From: Ameyamaea chiangmaiensis
GTDB taxonomy: Bacteria > Pseudomonadota > Alphaproteobacteria > Acetobacterales > Acetobacteraceae
Assembly (NCBI RefSeq): GCF_025995235.1
Contig: NZ_BAPT01000002.1
Span: forward strand, 1-62,199
Direction: 5' to 3'
Length of the DNA stretch: 62,199 bases
Shown here: in pieces, positions 49,676 to 57,627 of the stretch
Layout of the letters: each line of letters opens with the position of its first letter
Position numbering within the stretch: the first letter of the stretch is position 1
Position numbers and translations under genes: made by a program
Notes under the pieces: generated by a model
What the model was told of the DNA's origin: nothing
The model's database searches: none
What the model saw: only the letters and a program-made list of their open reading frames with translations

Positions 49676-50469
49676 GTGGGGCGCGTGTCCCCGGCCGTGG
49701 CGCCACCTCGGGCACCGTCGGGGCGGTCGCGCGGGGGTGCGCCGGTCAGACGCATGACCCAGGGAAAGCGTCCCGCCTCGCGCACGTCATAGCCGAGGTT
49801 GAACACGCTGGGGCTGCGGGGACGTGCCTTCGCATCGACGAAATAGGTACCGAAGGCCCTGTCCACGACATAGCTGGTGATGCCGAAATTGCCGTTTTCG
49901 TCGTGGAAATGATGCAGCACGTGACGCGCCTTCATGATCTGGATCCAGCGCGCCCGGGGCTTGTAGTTCAGGTGCTGGATGCAGTGAAAGAACTCATAGA
50001 CGCAGGTGATGGCGACACCGGTGCCGAACGCCGCCGCCGCCGTGCCGGGCCCTGCGATCAGCCAGCCGATCGGCAGCGTGATGGCGGCGATCGTGGGCAG
50101 CGTCGTCCAGGGCGCGCCGAACAGGACGTCGAGCAGATGCGGGTCCTGATGGTGGTCGAAATGGATCCGTTTCCACAGGGCCGCCGTGGACTGGAAGCGG
50201 TACAGCACGCGCCCGTGGAGGACGAAGCGGTGCAGCAGGTACCACGCCAGCGGATAGACCGCGACGACGGCCGCCATGGCGACCAGTGTCGGCCCCGTGC
50301 CGGCAAAGGTGCGGGTGACCACCACCATGCTGAGCGCGACGAGCGCGACATAGAGCAGGATCGTGGGATAGGTCAGATAGGCTGCCCACAGTTGCCGCAG
50401 GTTCATCTTGCCGAGGTCGAAGCTGCGTCCGGTCCGCAGGCTCTGATTGCTGGACATGCCGGTGTTCAT
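49672..50469 (-). CDS. Fatty acid hydroxylase/sterol desaturase family protein
   Basis: The 265-residue membrane protein has the histidine clusters of the di-iron hydroxylase superfamily: HRFVLHG, HFDHHQD, HCIQHLNYK and HVLHHFHDE, between four to five membrane helices. Such enzymes hydroxylate or desaturate fatty acyl chains, ceramides, sterols or carotenoids. The start overlaps lptG and the stop overlaps the MobA-like gene, both by 4 bases. With a sphingolipid locus 5 kb away, 2-hydroxylation of ceramide or lipid A acyl chains is an attractive but unproven role. Confidence 0.82.
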   Translation of the reverse strand: MNTGMSSNQSLRTGRSFDLGKMNLRQLWAAYLTYPTILLYVALVALSMVVVTRTFAGTGPTLVAMAAVVAVYPLAWYLLHRFVLHGRVLYRFQSTAALWKRIHFDHHQDPHLLDVLFGAPWTTLPTIAAITLPIGWLIAGPGTAAAAFGTGVAITCVYEFFHCIQHLNYKPRARWIQIMKARHVLHHFHDENGNFGITSYVVDRAFGTYFVDAKARPRSPSVFNLGYDVREAGRFPWVMRLTGAPPRDRPDGARGGATAGDTRPT

Positions 50470-51557
50470 CGATCTTCCATCCTGATCAGCACGGTGCCGA
50501 CGCCCAGAGCGAAGATGCCGATACCCGGCGCAATCGCCAGCAGCGCCGGCAGGGTGCCCGCGTTGCCCAAGGCGCGCAGCACGCCCTGGAACAGCACGAA
50601 CAAGAGCCCCGCCGCGAGGCAGTAGACCGGGATCATGCTGCGTGTGCCGGTCCGGGGTGGGATATAGACCACCGGTAGTGCCAGCGACAGCATCACGACG
50701 AAAAAAAGCGGCAGGAGCAGTCGCTCGAGGAAGGCCGTGCGGTAGGCGCTGGGTGGTTGCGAGGCTGGAATCCGCCCGTACAGGCTGCCCAGCATGGTGC
50801 CGAGCGACAAGGGCGGCGTGTCGATCGACAGGCGCACCAGACCGCGCGGGGACAGGGTGGTCTGCCAGGGCATGTCGACGGGCGGCACGGTGTCCGCGTG
50901 GGTGGGCGACAGGCGCACGACCCGGGCGCGTCGCAGGTGCCATTGGCCGTCGGTGTAGTCGGCGCTGTCGGCGTGCGTCGCGCTTACCAGCATGCCGGCC
51001 GCATCGCGTTGATAGAGGTCGATGCGCTGTGCCTGCCGTCCGGCATGGCCGATCGAGCCGACACTGACCAGCGTGTCGCCACTGCGAAACCAGAAGGCGT
51101 GGCCGTCCGGTGTCTGGTTGTCGGGCGTCGTCGCGTTCCACCACTCCGCCAGCGCGAGTTCGGCGCGCGGCGTGACCTGATCGGCCAGCACGGCGCTGAA
51201 CAGGCCGGTGACCAGCGTGGCGGGCAGCATCAGGGCCAGAAGACGCGGCGTGGCCAGTCCGGCGGCACGAAGAATGGCGATTTCACTGCTGGTGGTCATG
51301 GCGGTCAGCAGAAGCAGGGCGCCGACCTGCGTGCTGAGCGGCAGAGCCGTGCCAAGCAGAAGGGGAAGCCGGAGCGTCGCGTAGAGAAGGATGCCCCGCA
51401 CGCCCAGATGACGTTCCAGGATTGTCGTGGTCTGTTCCAGAAGGGCGAGAATTTCCATCAGCGAGACCAGGATCAGGACGCACAGGGCGATCCGCGACAT
51501 CAGTTCGCGCGTGAAATAGCCGATCAGGACGCGGCGGGGCATGGCAGACGTGCTCAT
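50466..51557 (-). CDS. lptG: LPS export permease LptG
   Basis: The 363-residue protein has the LptF/LptG permease layout: three N-terminal helices, a periplasmic jellyroll domain (about 115-255) and three C-terminal helices. It is the second of two such genes in order, starting on a 4-base overlap with lptF. It pairs with LptF and LptB to pull lipopolysaccharide from the inner membrane. Assignment of F and G rests on order and on the N-terminal phrase RRVLIGYFTRELMSRI, which is G-like. Confidence 0.88.
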   Translation of the reverse strand: MSTSAMPRRVLIGYFTRELMSRIALCVLILVSLMEILALLEQTTTILERHLGVRGILLYATLRLPLLLGTALPLSTQVGALLLLTAMTTSSEIAILRAAGLATPRLLALMLPATLVTGLFSAVLADQVTPRAELALAEWWNATTPDNQTPDGHAFWFRSGDTLVSVGSIGHAGRQAQRIDLYQRDAAGMLVSATHADSADYTDGQWHLRRARVVRLSPTHADTVPPVDMPWQTTLSPRGLVRLSIDTPPLSLGTMLGSLYGRIPASQPPSAYRTAFLERLLLPLFFVVMLSLALPVVYIPPRTGTRSMIPVYCLAAGLLFVLFQGVLRALGNAGTLPALLAIAPGIGIFALGVGTVLIRMEDR

Positions 51558-52756
51558 GGATGGGCACCCCGCGCGCCGGACCGGGGGGCGCCGACGAACC
51601 AGCCCGATCGCCAGAGCAGGAGCACCGTGGAGCCGACGGCGAACACCAGTTCGGGCAGCCAGATCATCAGCCAGGGATGCGCGTGCCGGGTGGCCACCAG
51701 ACTCTGGCCGAACTGCAGCATGTGATCGAAACCCACCAGCACGATGGCGGCGATGATCAGGCCGGGACTGTTGCGTCGACGCTTTGCCATCAGGGCGAGG
51801 GCGGCGGCCAGGGCGGGGATGAACAGGATGGCGAGCGCGCGGGCCAGACGAAAGTGAAGCTCGGCGCGCGCGTGGTCGCGATCGGAGCCGGGGGGCTGGG
51901 CGTCGATGAAGGATTTCAGCTCGCCCAGGGTTTTTTCCTTGGCATCCACGCCCCGGGCGCGAAAGCCGGCCGGGTGGGCGTTCTGGCTGATGAGTTTGAT
52001 CGTGTGATCGAAATGCGTGACCGTCGGGCGCCCGTCGCCACGATCCCTCAGGATCAGGCCGTCCCACAGATCGAGACGGACTTCGGTGCGGTCGGCGGAG
52101 AAGGACAGTTTGCCGCGCGGGGCAGTGATGTCCTGTTCGGTGGCCTGACGACGGTCACGCAGGAAGATGTGACTGAGGGCGGACCCATCGTGGGACGCGT
52201 CGTCGGCCGTCAACATCAGCCGCTCCGAGGGGGCCGCGAACATCATGCCCTGCAGGTGTGGCGCCCAGCCGGAATGGCTGGCGAAGTAGAACGCCAGTCG
52301 GAAATCATAGCGGGCGTAGGGCTGAATGTAGCCGAACAGCAGGACCGAGAACACGCCGAGCCATGCGCCGGCCTGAAGAAAGGGGCGCGCGATCCGGGTC
52401 AGCGGCACGCCGCCGGCCAGCAGGGCATCGACCTCGTTATTGTCACTCATGCGGCGGACGATGGTGAAGACACCCACGCAGAGTGCCGCGGGCAGGGCGA
52501 GGCCGAGATAGTGCGGCAGCAGGTCGGCTAGCAGTGAAACGAAGGTGCTCAGCGGGGAGCCATCCTGCGCCAGCGCGTTGAACAGGACCAGCAGGCGTTC
52601 GAGCAGCAGCGCCGCGAGCACGACGCTGAGGGCGATGACGAACGGTGGCAGCAGTTGCGCCAGCAGATACCGGTCGAGTGTCCGCGGTACGGCGCGGGCG
52701 AACAGCCGCGCCGCCGTGTCCCCGAACCATCCGGGCGCACGGAGCAGGCGTCTCAC
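51554..52756 (-). CDS. lptF: LPS export permease LptF
   Basis: The 400-residue permease of the LptBFGC transporter has the N-terminal DRYLLAQLLPPFVIAL, the conserved NNEVDALLAGGVPLTRI coupling helix, a periplasmic domain and three C-terminal helices. The start is GTG at 52756. It is first in a five-gene run with lptG, a fatty acid hydroxylase, a MobA-like transferase and mmcB, and lies 64 bases after the metallophosphoesterase gene on the same strand. Confidence 0.9.
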   Translation of the reverse strand: MRRLLRAPGWFGDTAARLFARAVPRTLDRYLLAQLLPPFVIALSVVLAALLLERLLVLFNALAQDGSPLSTFVSLLADLLPHYLGLALPAALCVGVFTIVRRMSDNNEVDALLAGGVPLTRIARPFLQAGAWLGVFSVLLFGYIQPYARYDFRLAFYFASHSGWAPHLQGMMFAAPSERLMLTADDASHDGSALSHIFLRDRRQATEQDITAPRGKLSFSADRTEVRLDLWDGLILRDRGDGRPTVTHFDHTIKLISQNAHPAGFRARGVDAKEKTLGELKSFIDAQPPGSDRDHARAELHFRLARALAILFIPALAAALALMAKRRRNSPGLIIAAIVLVGFDHMLQFGQSLVATRHAHPWLMIWLPELVFAVGSTVLLLWRSGWFVGAPRSGARGAHP

Positions 52757-52820
52757 GGCGTGTGCCCCCGATACAGGCGCGCCAGTCGTCCGGATGGCTG
52801 GGAAAGAGGTGCGGCGTCGA

Positions 52821-53735
52821 TCACCGGGTTTCTATAAGACCGGGACGCTCGATGCGATAGGCGTCGGCCGGCCCTATCGTACCGCGTCCGTCGAATGCCC
52901 GGGTCTCGATCGTAACACTCCAGCCCAGCGTGGAATGGCGGACGTCGATCCGGTTCCATCCGGCGGCCCGGACTGGATCGAACGCGCGCCGCCCCGGATC
53001 GTAGGACGCCGATGCGATACCCTGGACGGGAATCGTCGTCCCGGGGATGAAGCCGCGCGTGGTCTTATGGGAATGCCCGTGCAGCACGAGTTCCGCGCCG
53101 CCTTCGGCGACAGCGCGCTGGAACAGGGCCATGTCCGTCAGTGCCTTGCGCCCCGCGACCAGACCACGCACGGGCGGATGGTGAATCATCACGATCCGCG
53201 CGACGCCGTCCTTCCCCAGCGCCCGCAGACGATCGCGCAGCGCCCGGGCCTGTGGCGCGCCGACCCGCCCGGTGGCGAAGGTCGGCGGGCTCGGCACACC
53301 CGAATTCACGCCGATCACCGCGACAGCGCCATGGCGTGTCACCGTGGGAAACGAATCGGCCCCGTCGGCCATCCAGCGGGCCCACAGGGCCGGCCCGTCG
53401 TCCCACGGGAGGGAGGTCATCATGTCGTGATTGCCCATGATGGCGCAGGCGGGCGCGGGAAGCGCGGACAGCCAGTCCGCCGCCGCGCGGTACTCGTCGG
53501 GCAGGCCGAAATTGGTCAGGTCGCCGCTGACCGCGATCAGATCGGGTTTCTGGGCCGCGATGTCGGTAACGATACGGGTCAGGGTTTCGGGGCGATGGTG
53601 GAAACGACGGTTGCGGCGCCATGACACGACGGACAGGGCGCGCTTGTTGAACAGACGCGACGCCGGGATATGGGCGGGTGGCGGCAGATGGACGTCGGAG
53701 AGATGCGCGATGCGAAAGGATGGGAATTCGGTCAA
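52821..53735 (-). CDS. Calcineurin-like metallophosphoesterase
   Basis: The 304-residue enzyme has all five metal motifs: HLSDVHL, SGDLTNFG, GNHDM, HHPPV and HGHSHKT. These coordinate two metals for hydrolysis of phosphomonoesters or diesters. The TTG at 53735 starts the conserved protein and has GAGGCAGG upstream; a longer frame to 53879 has no family similarity. It is upstream of lptF and divergent from a lipid-kinase gene, so a lipid phosphate or nucleotide-lipid substrate is plausible. The similarity is not enough to call it LpxH. Confidence 0.88.
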   Translation of the reverse strand: MTEFPSFRIAHLSDVHLPPPAHIPASRLFNKRALSVVSWRRNRRFHHRPETLTRIVTDIAAQKPDLIAVSGDLTNFGLPDEYRAAADWLSALPAPACAIMGNHDMMTSLPWDDGPALWARWMADGADSFPTVTRHGAVAVIGVNSGVPSPPTFATGRVGAPQARALRDRLRALGKDGVARIVMIHHPPVRGLVAGRKALTDMALFQRAVAEGGAELVLHGHSHKTTRGFIPGTTIPVQGIASASYDPGRRAFDPVRAAGWNRIDVRHSTLGWSVTIETRAFDGRGTIGPADAYRIERPGLIETR

Positions 53736-53982
53736 GGTCTGCCTGCCTCGAAACTCTGCCGCGCGGTGCCGTGTGTGGCCAAAACGGGCTGCGGGATGGT
53801 GTCGGCGGCGATGATAGGGCATAAGCATCGCGCTTTGGTGAACGGCGTCATAGCACGAACCGCTCGCCTTTGCGCGCATCGGGTGCGTCGGGGGCCTGTC
53901 CTTTTCGTCGATCCGGCGCGCCGGCTTGATGCCGTTACGCCCGATTCACTGTGCGTGACGGCTTCTGAGAGGTTCGGACGTC

Positions 53983-54963
53983 TTGCACGACACGCGTATC
54001 GCCCTGATTCACAATCCCCGCAGCCGACGCAACAGCGCGGGGATGGACGAGTACAGGCGCGCCGCGCGTCTGGCGCTGGGTGAGATGTTTCTCGAGCCGC
54101 CCAGCCGTGACGACCTGTTTGCCGCCGTCGCGTCGCTGTCCGATGCGGGGATCGATTTCATCGCGATCGACGGCGGCGATGGCACGGTCAGCGACGTGCT
54201 GACCGCGATCTATCGCGCCTACCCGCTGTCGGCGCTGCCGGCGGTCGCGGTTCTGCCGTCGGGCAACACCAACCTGATCGCGGGGGACGTGGGTTTCGGT
54301 CATCGCGGGCTTCCGGCGCTCGAGCGGCTTCTGGAGCTGCGCGACTCCGGTGACTTCCGGCGCGACGTGCGACGTCGCCAGCCGCTGGTCGTGCGGTGGT
54401 CCGACCCGGCGCGGCCGCCCGTTCTGGGCATGTTTCATGGGACCGCGGGGTTTACGTGGGCCATCGAGCTTGCGCACCAGCCCGCCATTCTGGACCGCTA
54501 TTCGCATGACACCGCCGTGGTGATGACGCTGCTGTCGGCGCTGTCGCAGCTGATCCGCGCGAAGAGCCGCCGCGCATGGCTGGGCGGGTCGGAAATCCGC
54601 ATCTCGATCGGCGCTCAGAATGGCGAGGTCGAGCGTTGCTTCGTGTTCCTCGCCACGACGCTGAGGCGCCTGTCACGCGGTGTCTGGCCGTTCTGGCGTA
54701 CGGCAGGCGCGGATGGCGGCATGATGTATCTCAATGTCGGCGCGAACCCGCCGCGGCTGGCGCGGGGTCTTGTGGCGCTGCTGCGCGGTCAGGCGCCCGC
54801 GTGGATGCGGGCGTCAGACTCGTGGCGCAGCGGCAACGCGCAGCGCATCACGCTTCAGGCCGACACCGACTTCGTTCTGGACGGCGAGGTCCTGTCCCCA
54901 GGTCCCGACGGCATCACGCATCTGTCCTGCGGGCCGGCCTTCGACTTCGTGCAGGCGGCGTGA
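53983..54963 (+). CDS. Diacylglycerol-kinase-family lipid kinase (ceramide kinase candidate)
   Basis: The 326-residue protein has the DAGK catalytic domain: IALIHNPRSRRN at the start, GGDGTVSDV with GGDGT at residues 64-68, LPSGNTNLIA near residue 91 and the C-terminal LDGEVLSPG typical of YegS/DgkB-like enzymes. It should phosphorylate a lipid hydroxyl with ATP. The neighbouring sphingolipid genes and the known ceramide kinase of this superfamily in Caulobacter suggest ceramide as substrate. The start is TTG after AGAGG. It overlaps the next gene by 4 bases. Confidence 0.85.
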   Translation: MHDTRIALIHNPRSRRNSAGMDEYRRAARLALGEMFLEPPSRDDLFAAVASLSDAGIDFIAIDGGDGTVSDVLTAIYRAYPLSALPAVAVLPSGNTNLIAGDVGFGHRGLPALERLLELRDSGDFRRDVRRRQPLVVRWSDPARPPVLGMFHGTAGFTWAIELAHQPAILDRYSHDTAVVMTLLSALSQLIRAKSRRAWLGGSEIRISIGAQNGEVERCFVFLATTLRRLSRGVWPFWRTAGADGGMMYLNVGANPPRLARGLVALLRGQAPAWMRASDSWRSGNAQRITLQADTDFVLDGEVLSPGPDGITHLSCGPAFDFVQAA

Positions 54964-55940
54964 GCCGGCCCAAGGACACCGAAGCCGGCGCGGCGGCGAC
55001 CCGCATTGCCCGGCACCTGACAGCCGAGCTTACGTTGCCGGTGGCCCCCGAGATCACGGCCTTTGTCCGGCGCCTGGTCGGGGCCGCGCGCCCTCTCGCC
55101 GTTCTGTTCTACGGCTCGGCGCTGCGTGGCGGGGCGTCGGGGGCCGATGCGCTGGACGGTGTCCTGGATTTCTATGTCGTTCTGGACCGCCAGTCGGACT
55201 GGCCACGCGGGGTGTGGTCGCGGCTTGCCAACGCCGTGCTGCCCCCCAACGTCGAGTATCACGCGTTCGTTGTCGATGGTCGGGAGGTGCGGGCGAAGGT
55301 GGCGCTGCTGACACAGGCGCAGTTGCGGGCGCGCACGCGCTGGGCCAGCCGCGACACGACGCTGTGGGCGCGGTTCTGCCAGCCGGTGCGGCTTGTCTGG
55401 GTGCGGGACGCGGGGGCGGCGGACGCAGTGCTGGGATGTATCGCCCGGGCAATCGGAACGGCGACGCGCTGGGCGGCGGTGCTGGGCCCGTCGCAGGGCA
55501 CGCCGGATGATTTCTGGACTGCCCTGTTCGCGGAAACCTATGCCACGGAGCTGCGTGTGGAAGGGCGAAACCGGCCCGCGATTCTGCTCGACGGGCAGCA
55601 GCGACGCTATGGGGTGATGCTGCGTGACGGATGGCTGGCAGGCGGTGTCGGCGTGACCCAACGCGGCGAGACATGGGCCCCCACTGTGTCGATCGAGGCG
55701 CGTCGTGCGGGCTTGGAGCGTTGGCGGACGTGCCGGGCTCTGGGCCGGCCGCTGAATATCGCGCGTCTGGTGAAGGCGGCGTTCACCTTCCGTGGCGGCG
55801 CGGCCTATCTGTTGTGGAAGATCGCGCGACACACCGGCGTGCGCGTCAGCCCCAGCCGTTTTGAGGGGCGCCACCCGCTGCTGGGTGCGCCGACCCTGTT
55901 GTGGCGTCTCTGGCGGCGCGGCGCGTTCCGGCGCGCCTAG
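54960..55940 (+). CDS. Tam41-like nucleotidyltransferase
   Basis: The 326-residue protein resembles Tam41, the mitochondrial-type CDP-diacylglycerol synthase. Near the start is the nucleotidyltransferase motif LFYGSALRGG (GS at 52-53) with acidic residues at D66 and D70 in VLDFYVVLD. A YHAFVVDGREVRAKVALL segment follows, then a C-terminal FWTALFAETYATELRVEGRN domain and a basic membrane-binding tail (FRGGAAYLLWKIARH). Tam41 makes CDP-DAG from phosphatidate. Coupled to a lipid kinase (GTGA overlap), it may activate the phosphorylated lipid with CTP. The function is inferred. Confidence 0.7.
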   Translation: MSRPKDTEAGAAATRIARHLTAELTLPVAPEITAFVRRLVGAARPLAVLFYGSALRGGASGADALDGVLDFYVVLDRQSDWPRGVWSRLANAVLPPNVEYHAFVVDGREVRAKVALLTQAQLRARTRWASRDTTLWARFCQPVRLVWVRDAGAADAVLGCIARAIGTATRWAAVLGPSQGTPDDFWTALFAETYATELRVEGRNRPAILLDGQQRRYGVMLRDGWLAGGVGVTQRGETWAPTVSIEARRAGLERWRTCRALGRPLNIARLVKAAFTFRGGAAYLLWKIARHTGVRVSPSRFEGRHPLLGAPTLLWRLWRRGAFRRA

Positions 55941-56001
55941 AGAGCCCGTTGCCGGACGACGGGCGAGCGGGACAGGGTCGCGGCGCCCGGATCCCGGCGG
56001 G

Positions 56002-57201
56002 TCAGGCGGGAAGCACGCCCACGTCGCGGGCGGCCTGTGCGAACGCCTCCACCGCCGTGTCGATCTGCGCAGGGGTATGCGTGGCCATCACGCTGGAGCG
56101 CAGAAGCGGGTTCTGGTTCGGCGTCGCTGGCGGCAGGCTCAGATTGACATAGACACCAAGGTCGAGCAGCCGGTTCCAGTAGGCGACGGCCTGTGCGACG
56201 TCATCCAGCACCACGGCCACGACGGGACTGACCGCCGGGCCGGTGGTCAGTCCGGCGCGCACCAGGCCCGAATGCAGGCGCTGCGCGTTGCCCATCAGCG
56301 CCGTGCGCAGCTCGGGGCGATGTTCAAGTTCCACAAGGGCCGCCATCGTGGCGGCGATGATTTCCGGCGGCAGCGACGCTGTGAACATATAAGGACGCGA
56401 GCACAGGCGGAGCAGATCCATCTCGGGATGGTCGGACACGCAGTAGCCACCGACAGTGCCCAGGCTTTTCGAGAACGTGCCGACGACGAAATCGATATCC
56501 GCTTCCACGCCGTCACGCTCGGCCACGCCACGGCCATGCTCGCCGATGACACCGACCGAATGGGCCTCGTCGGCCAGAAGCCAAGCGCCCGTCTCCCGCT
56601 TGACGGCCGCGAATTCGGCCATCGGCGCGATGTCGCCCATCATGGAGTAGATGCCCTCGACCACCACCAGCTTGGCGCCCGGCGTGCCGTCGAGACGACG
56701 CAGGCGCTTGTGCAGGTCGTCGGGGTCGTTGTGGCGGAAGCGCACCACCTGCGCGTAGCCGAGGCGGCTGCCATCATAGATGCTGGCATGGCTGTCCGCG
56801 TCGAGCAGCAGGTAGTCGTCCTTGCCCGCCAGCGTCGAGATGGTGCCGAGGTTGGCCTGATAGCCGGTCGAGAACACCATGGCGTCGCGGCGGCGGAAGA
56901 AGGCGGCGATCCGCTGTTCGAGCTCGCGATGCAGGCCGAACGTGCCGTTGGCGATGCGTGAGCCGGTCGTGCCAACACCCATCGAGCGCGCGGCGGCTGC
57001 CGCGGCCTCGATCGAGGGCGCGTACTGGCTGAGCCCGAGATAGTTATTAGTGCCGAACAACAGCGTTTCACGACCTTCGATAACGCCGACGGTCGAGGAC
57101 ACGGGGCGTTCGATCACCACGCCGAAGGGGTTGCGGCCGCCGTCAGCGCGCAGTTGATCGATGGCCTGAGCAAGGCCGTCGAATTTCGCGAACAGGGTCA
57201 T
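56002..57201 (-). CDS. spt: Serine palmitoyltransferase
   Basis: This 399-residue PLP enzyme of the alpha-oxoamine synthase family condenses serine with an acyl thioester to 3-ketosphinganine, the first step of sphingolipid synthesis. The PLP lysine lies in GTFSKSLGTVGGY, with DEAHSVGVIGEHGRG and TNNYLGLS also present. It lies 4 bases after an acyl carrier protein gene, which distinguishes Spt from KBL or BioF. The reductase and ceramide synthase that should follow are not in the window. Confidence 0.88.
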   Translation of the reverse strand: MTLFAKFDGLAQAIDQLRADGGRNPFGVVIERPVSSTVGVIEGRETLLFGTNNYLGLSQYAPSIEAAAAAARSMGVGTTGSRIANGTFGLHRELEQRIAAFFRRRDAMVFSTGYQANLGTISTLAGKDDYLLLDADSHASIYDGSRLGYAQVVRFRHNDPDDLHKRLRRLDGTPGAKLVVVEGIYSMMGDIAPMAEFAAVKRETGAWLLADEAHSVGVIGEHGRGVAERDGVEADIDFVVGTFSKSLGTVGGYCVSDHPEMDLLRLCSRPYMFTASLPPEIIAATMAALVELEHRPELRTALMGNAQRLHSGLVRAGLTTGPAVSPVVAVVLDDVAQAVAYWNRLLDLGVYVNLSLPPATPNQNPLLRSSVMATHTPAQIDTAVEAFAQAARDVGVLPA

Positions 57202-57205
57202 GGCG

Positions 57206-57457
57206 TTACTGGCCGGACTTCAGGGTAGCGATGCAGTTGGCCAGATCGTCGATCGTGCGGATGTCGGCCAGACGGTCAAGTGGCACGGATACGTCGAGTG
57301 TATCCTCGATCTCCATCACGAAATTCATCACGGCCAGTGAGTCGAACGCCAGATCCTCGACGATCCTACTGCCGCCGTTGATGTCGCGAGGGACTTTGGG
57401 ATTGGCGAGCAGCTTCTCGACGATCAGGGCTGAAATCTGTGCGGGCGTCTCGCTCAT
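57206..57457 (-). CDS. Acyl carrier protein for sphingolipid synthesis
   Basis: The 83-residue protein has the phosphopantetheine attachment site DSLAVMNFV with Ser40 and the four-helix ACP pattern. It lies between an acyl-AMP ligase and Spt, so it most likely carries the acyl chain donated to serine. An AGGA site precedes the ATG. It is distinct from the housekeeping AcpP in its lower acidity. Confidence 0.9.
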   Translation of the reverse strand: MSETPAQISALIVEKLLANPKVPRDINGGSRIVEDLAFDSLAVMNFVMEIEDTLDVSVPLDRLADIRTIDDLANCIATLKSGQ

Positions 57458-57627
57458 GCCTGTCTGTCCTGGCTTTCCCGTCGGTTCCGGGCCCTGAGAG
57501 GCAGGGGCGTGCGCGACGGGATCGGGAAAAGGGCCCGTCCGGACCAGTTGTCATCGGCCGGGCGGATAATGTGCGGTGCTTTAGGCGATCCGCGCATTAT
57601 TTGCCACCGATTTTGTGTCGGTCCGTT

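Noticed and set aside
57206..57457. Housekeeping AcpP
   Set aside because: The gene is next to spt and an acyl-AMP ligase rather than fab genes, and its sequence around Ser40 (DSLAVM) differs from the usual DSLDTVE of AcpP.
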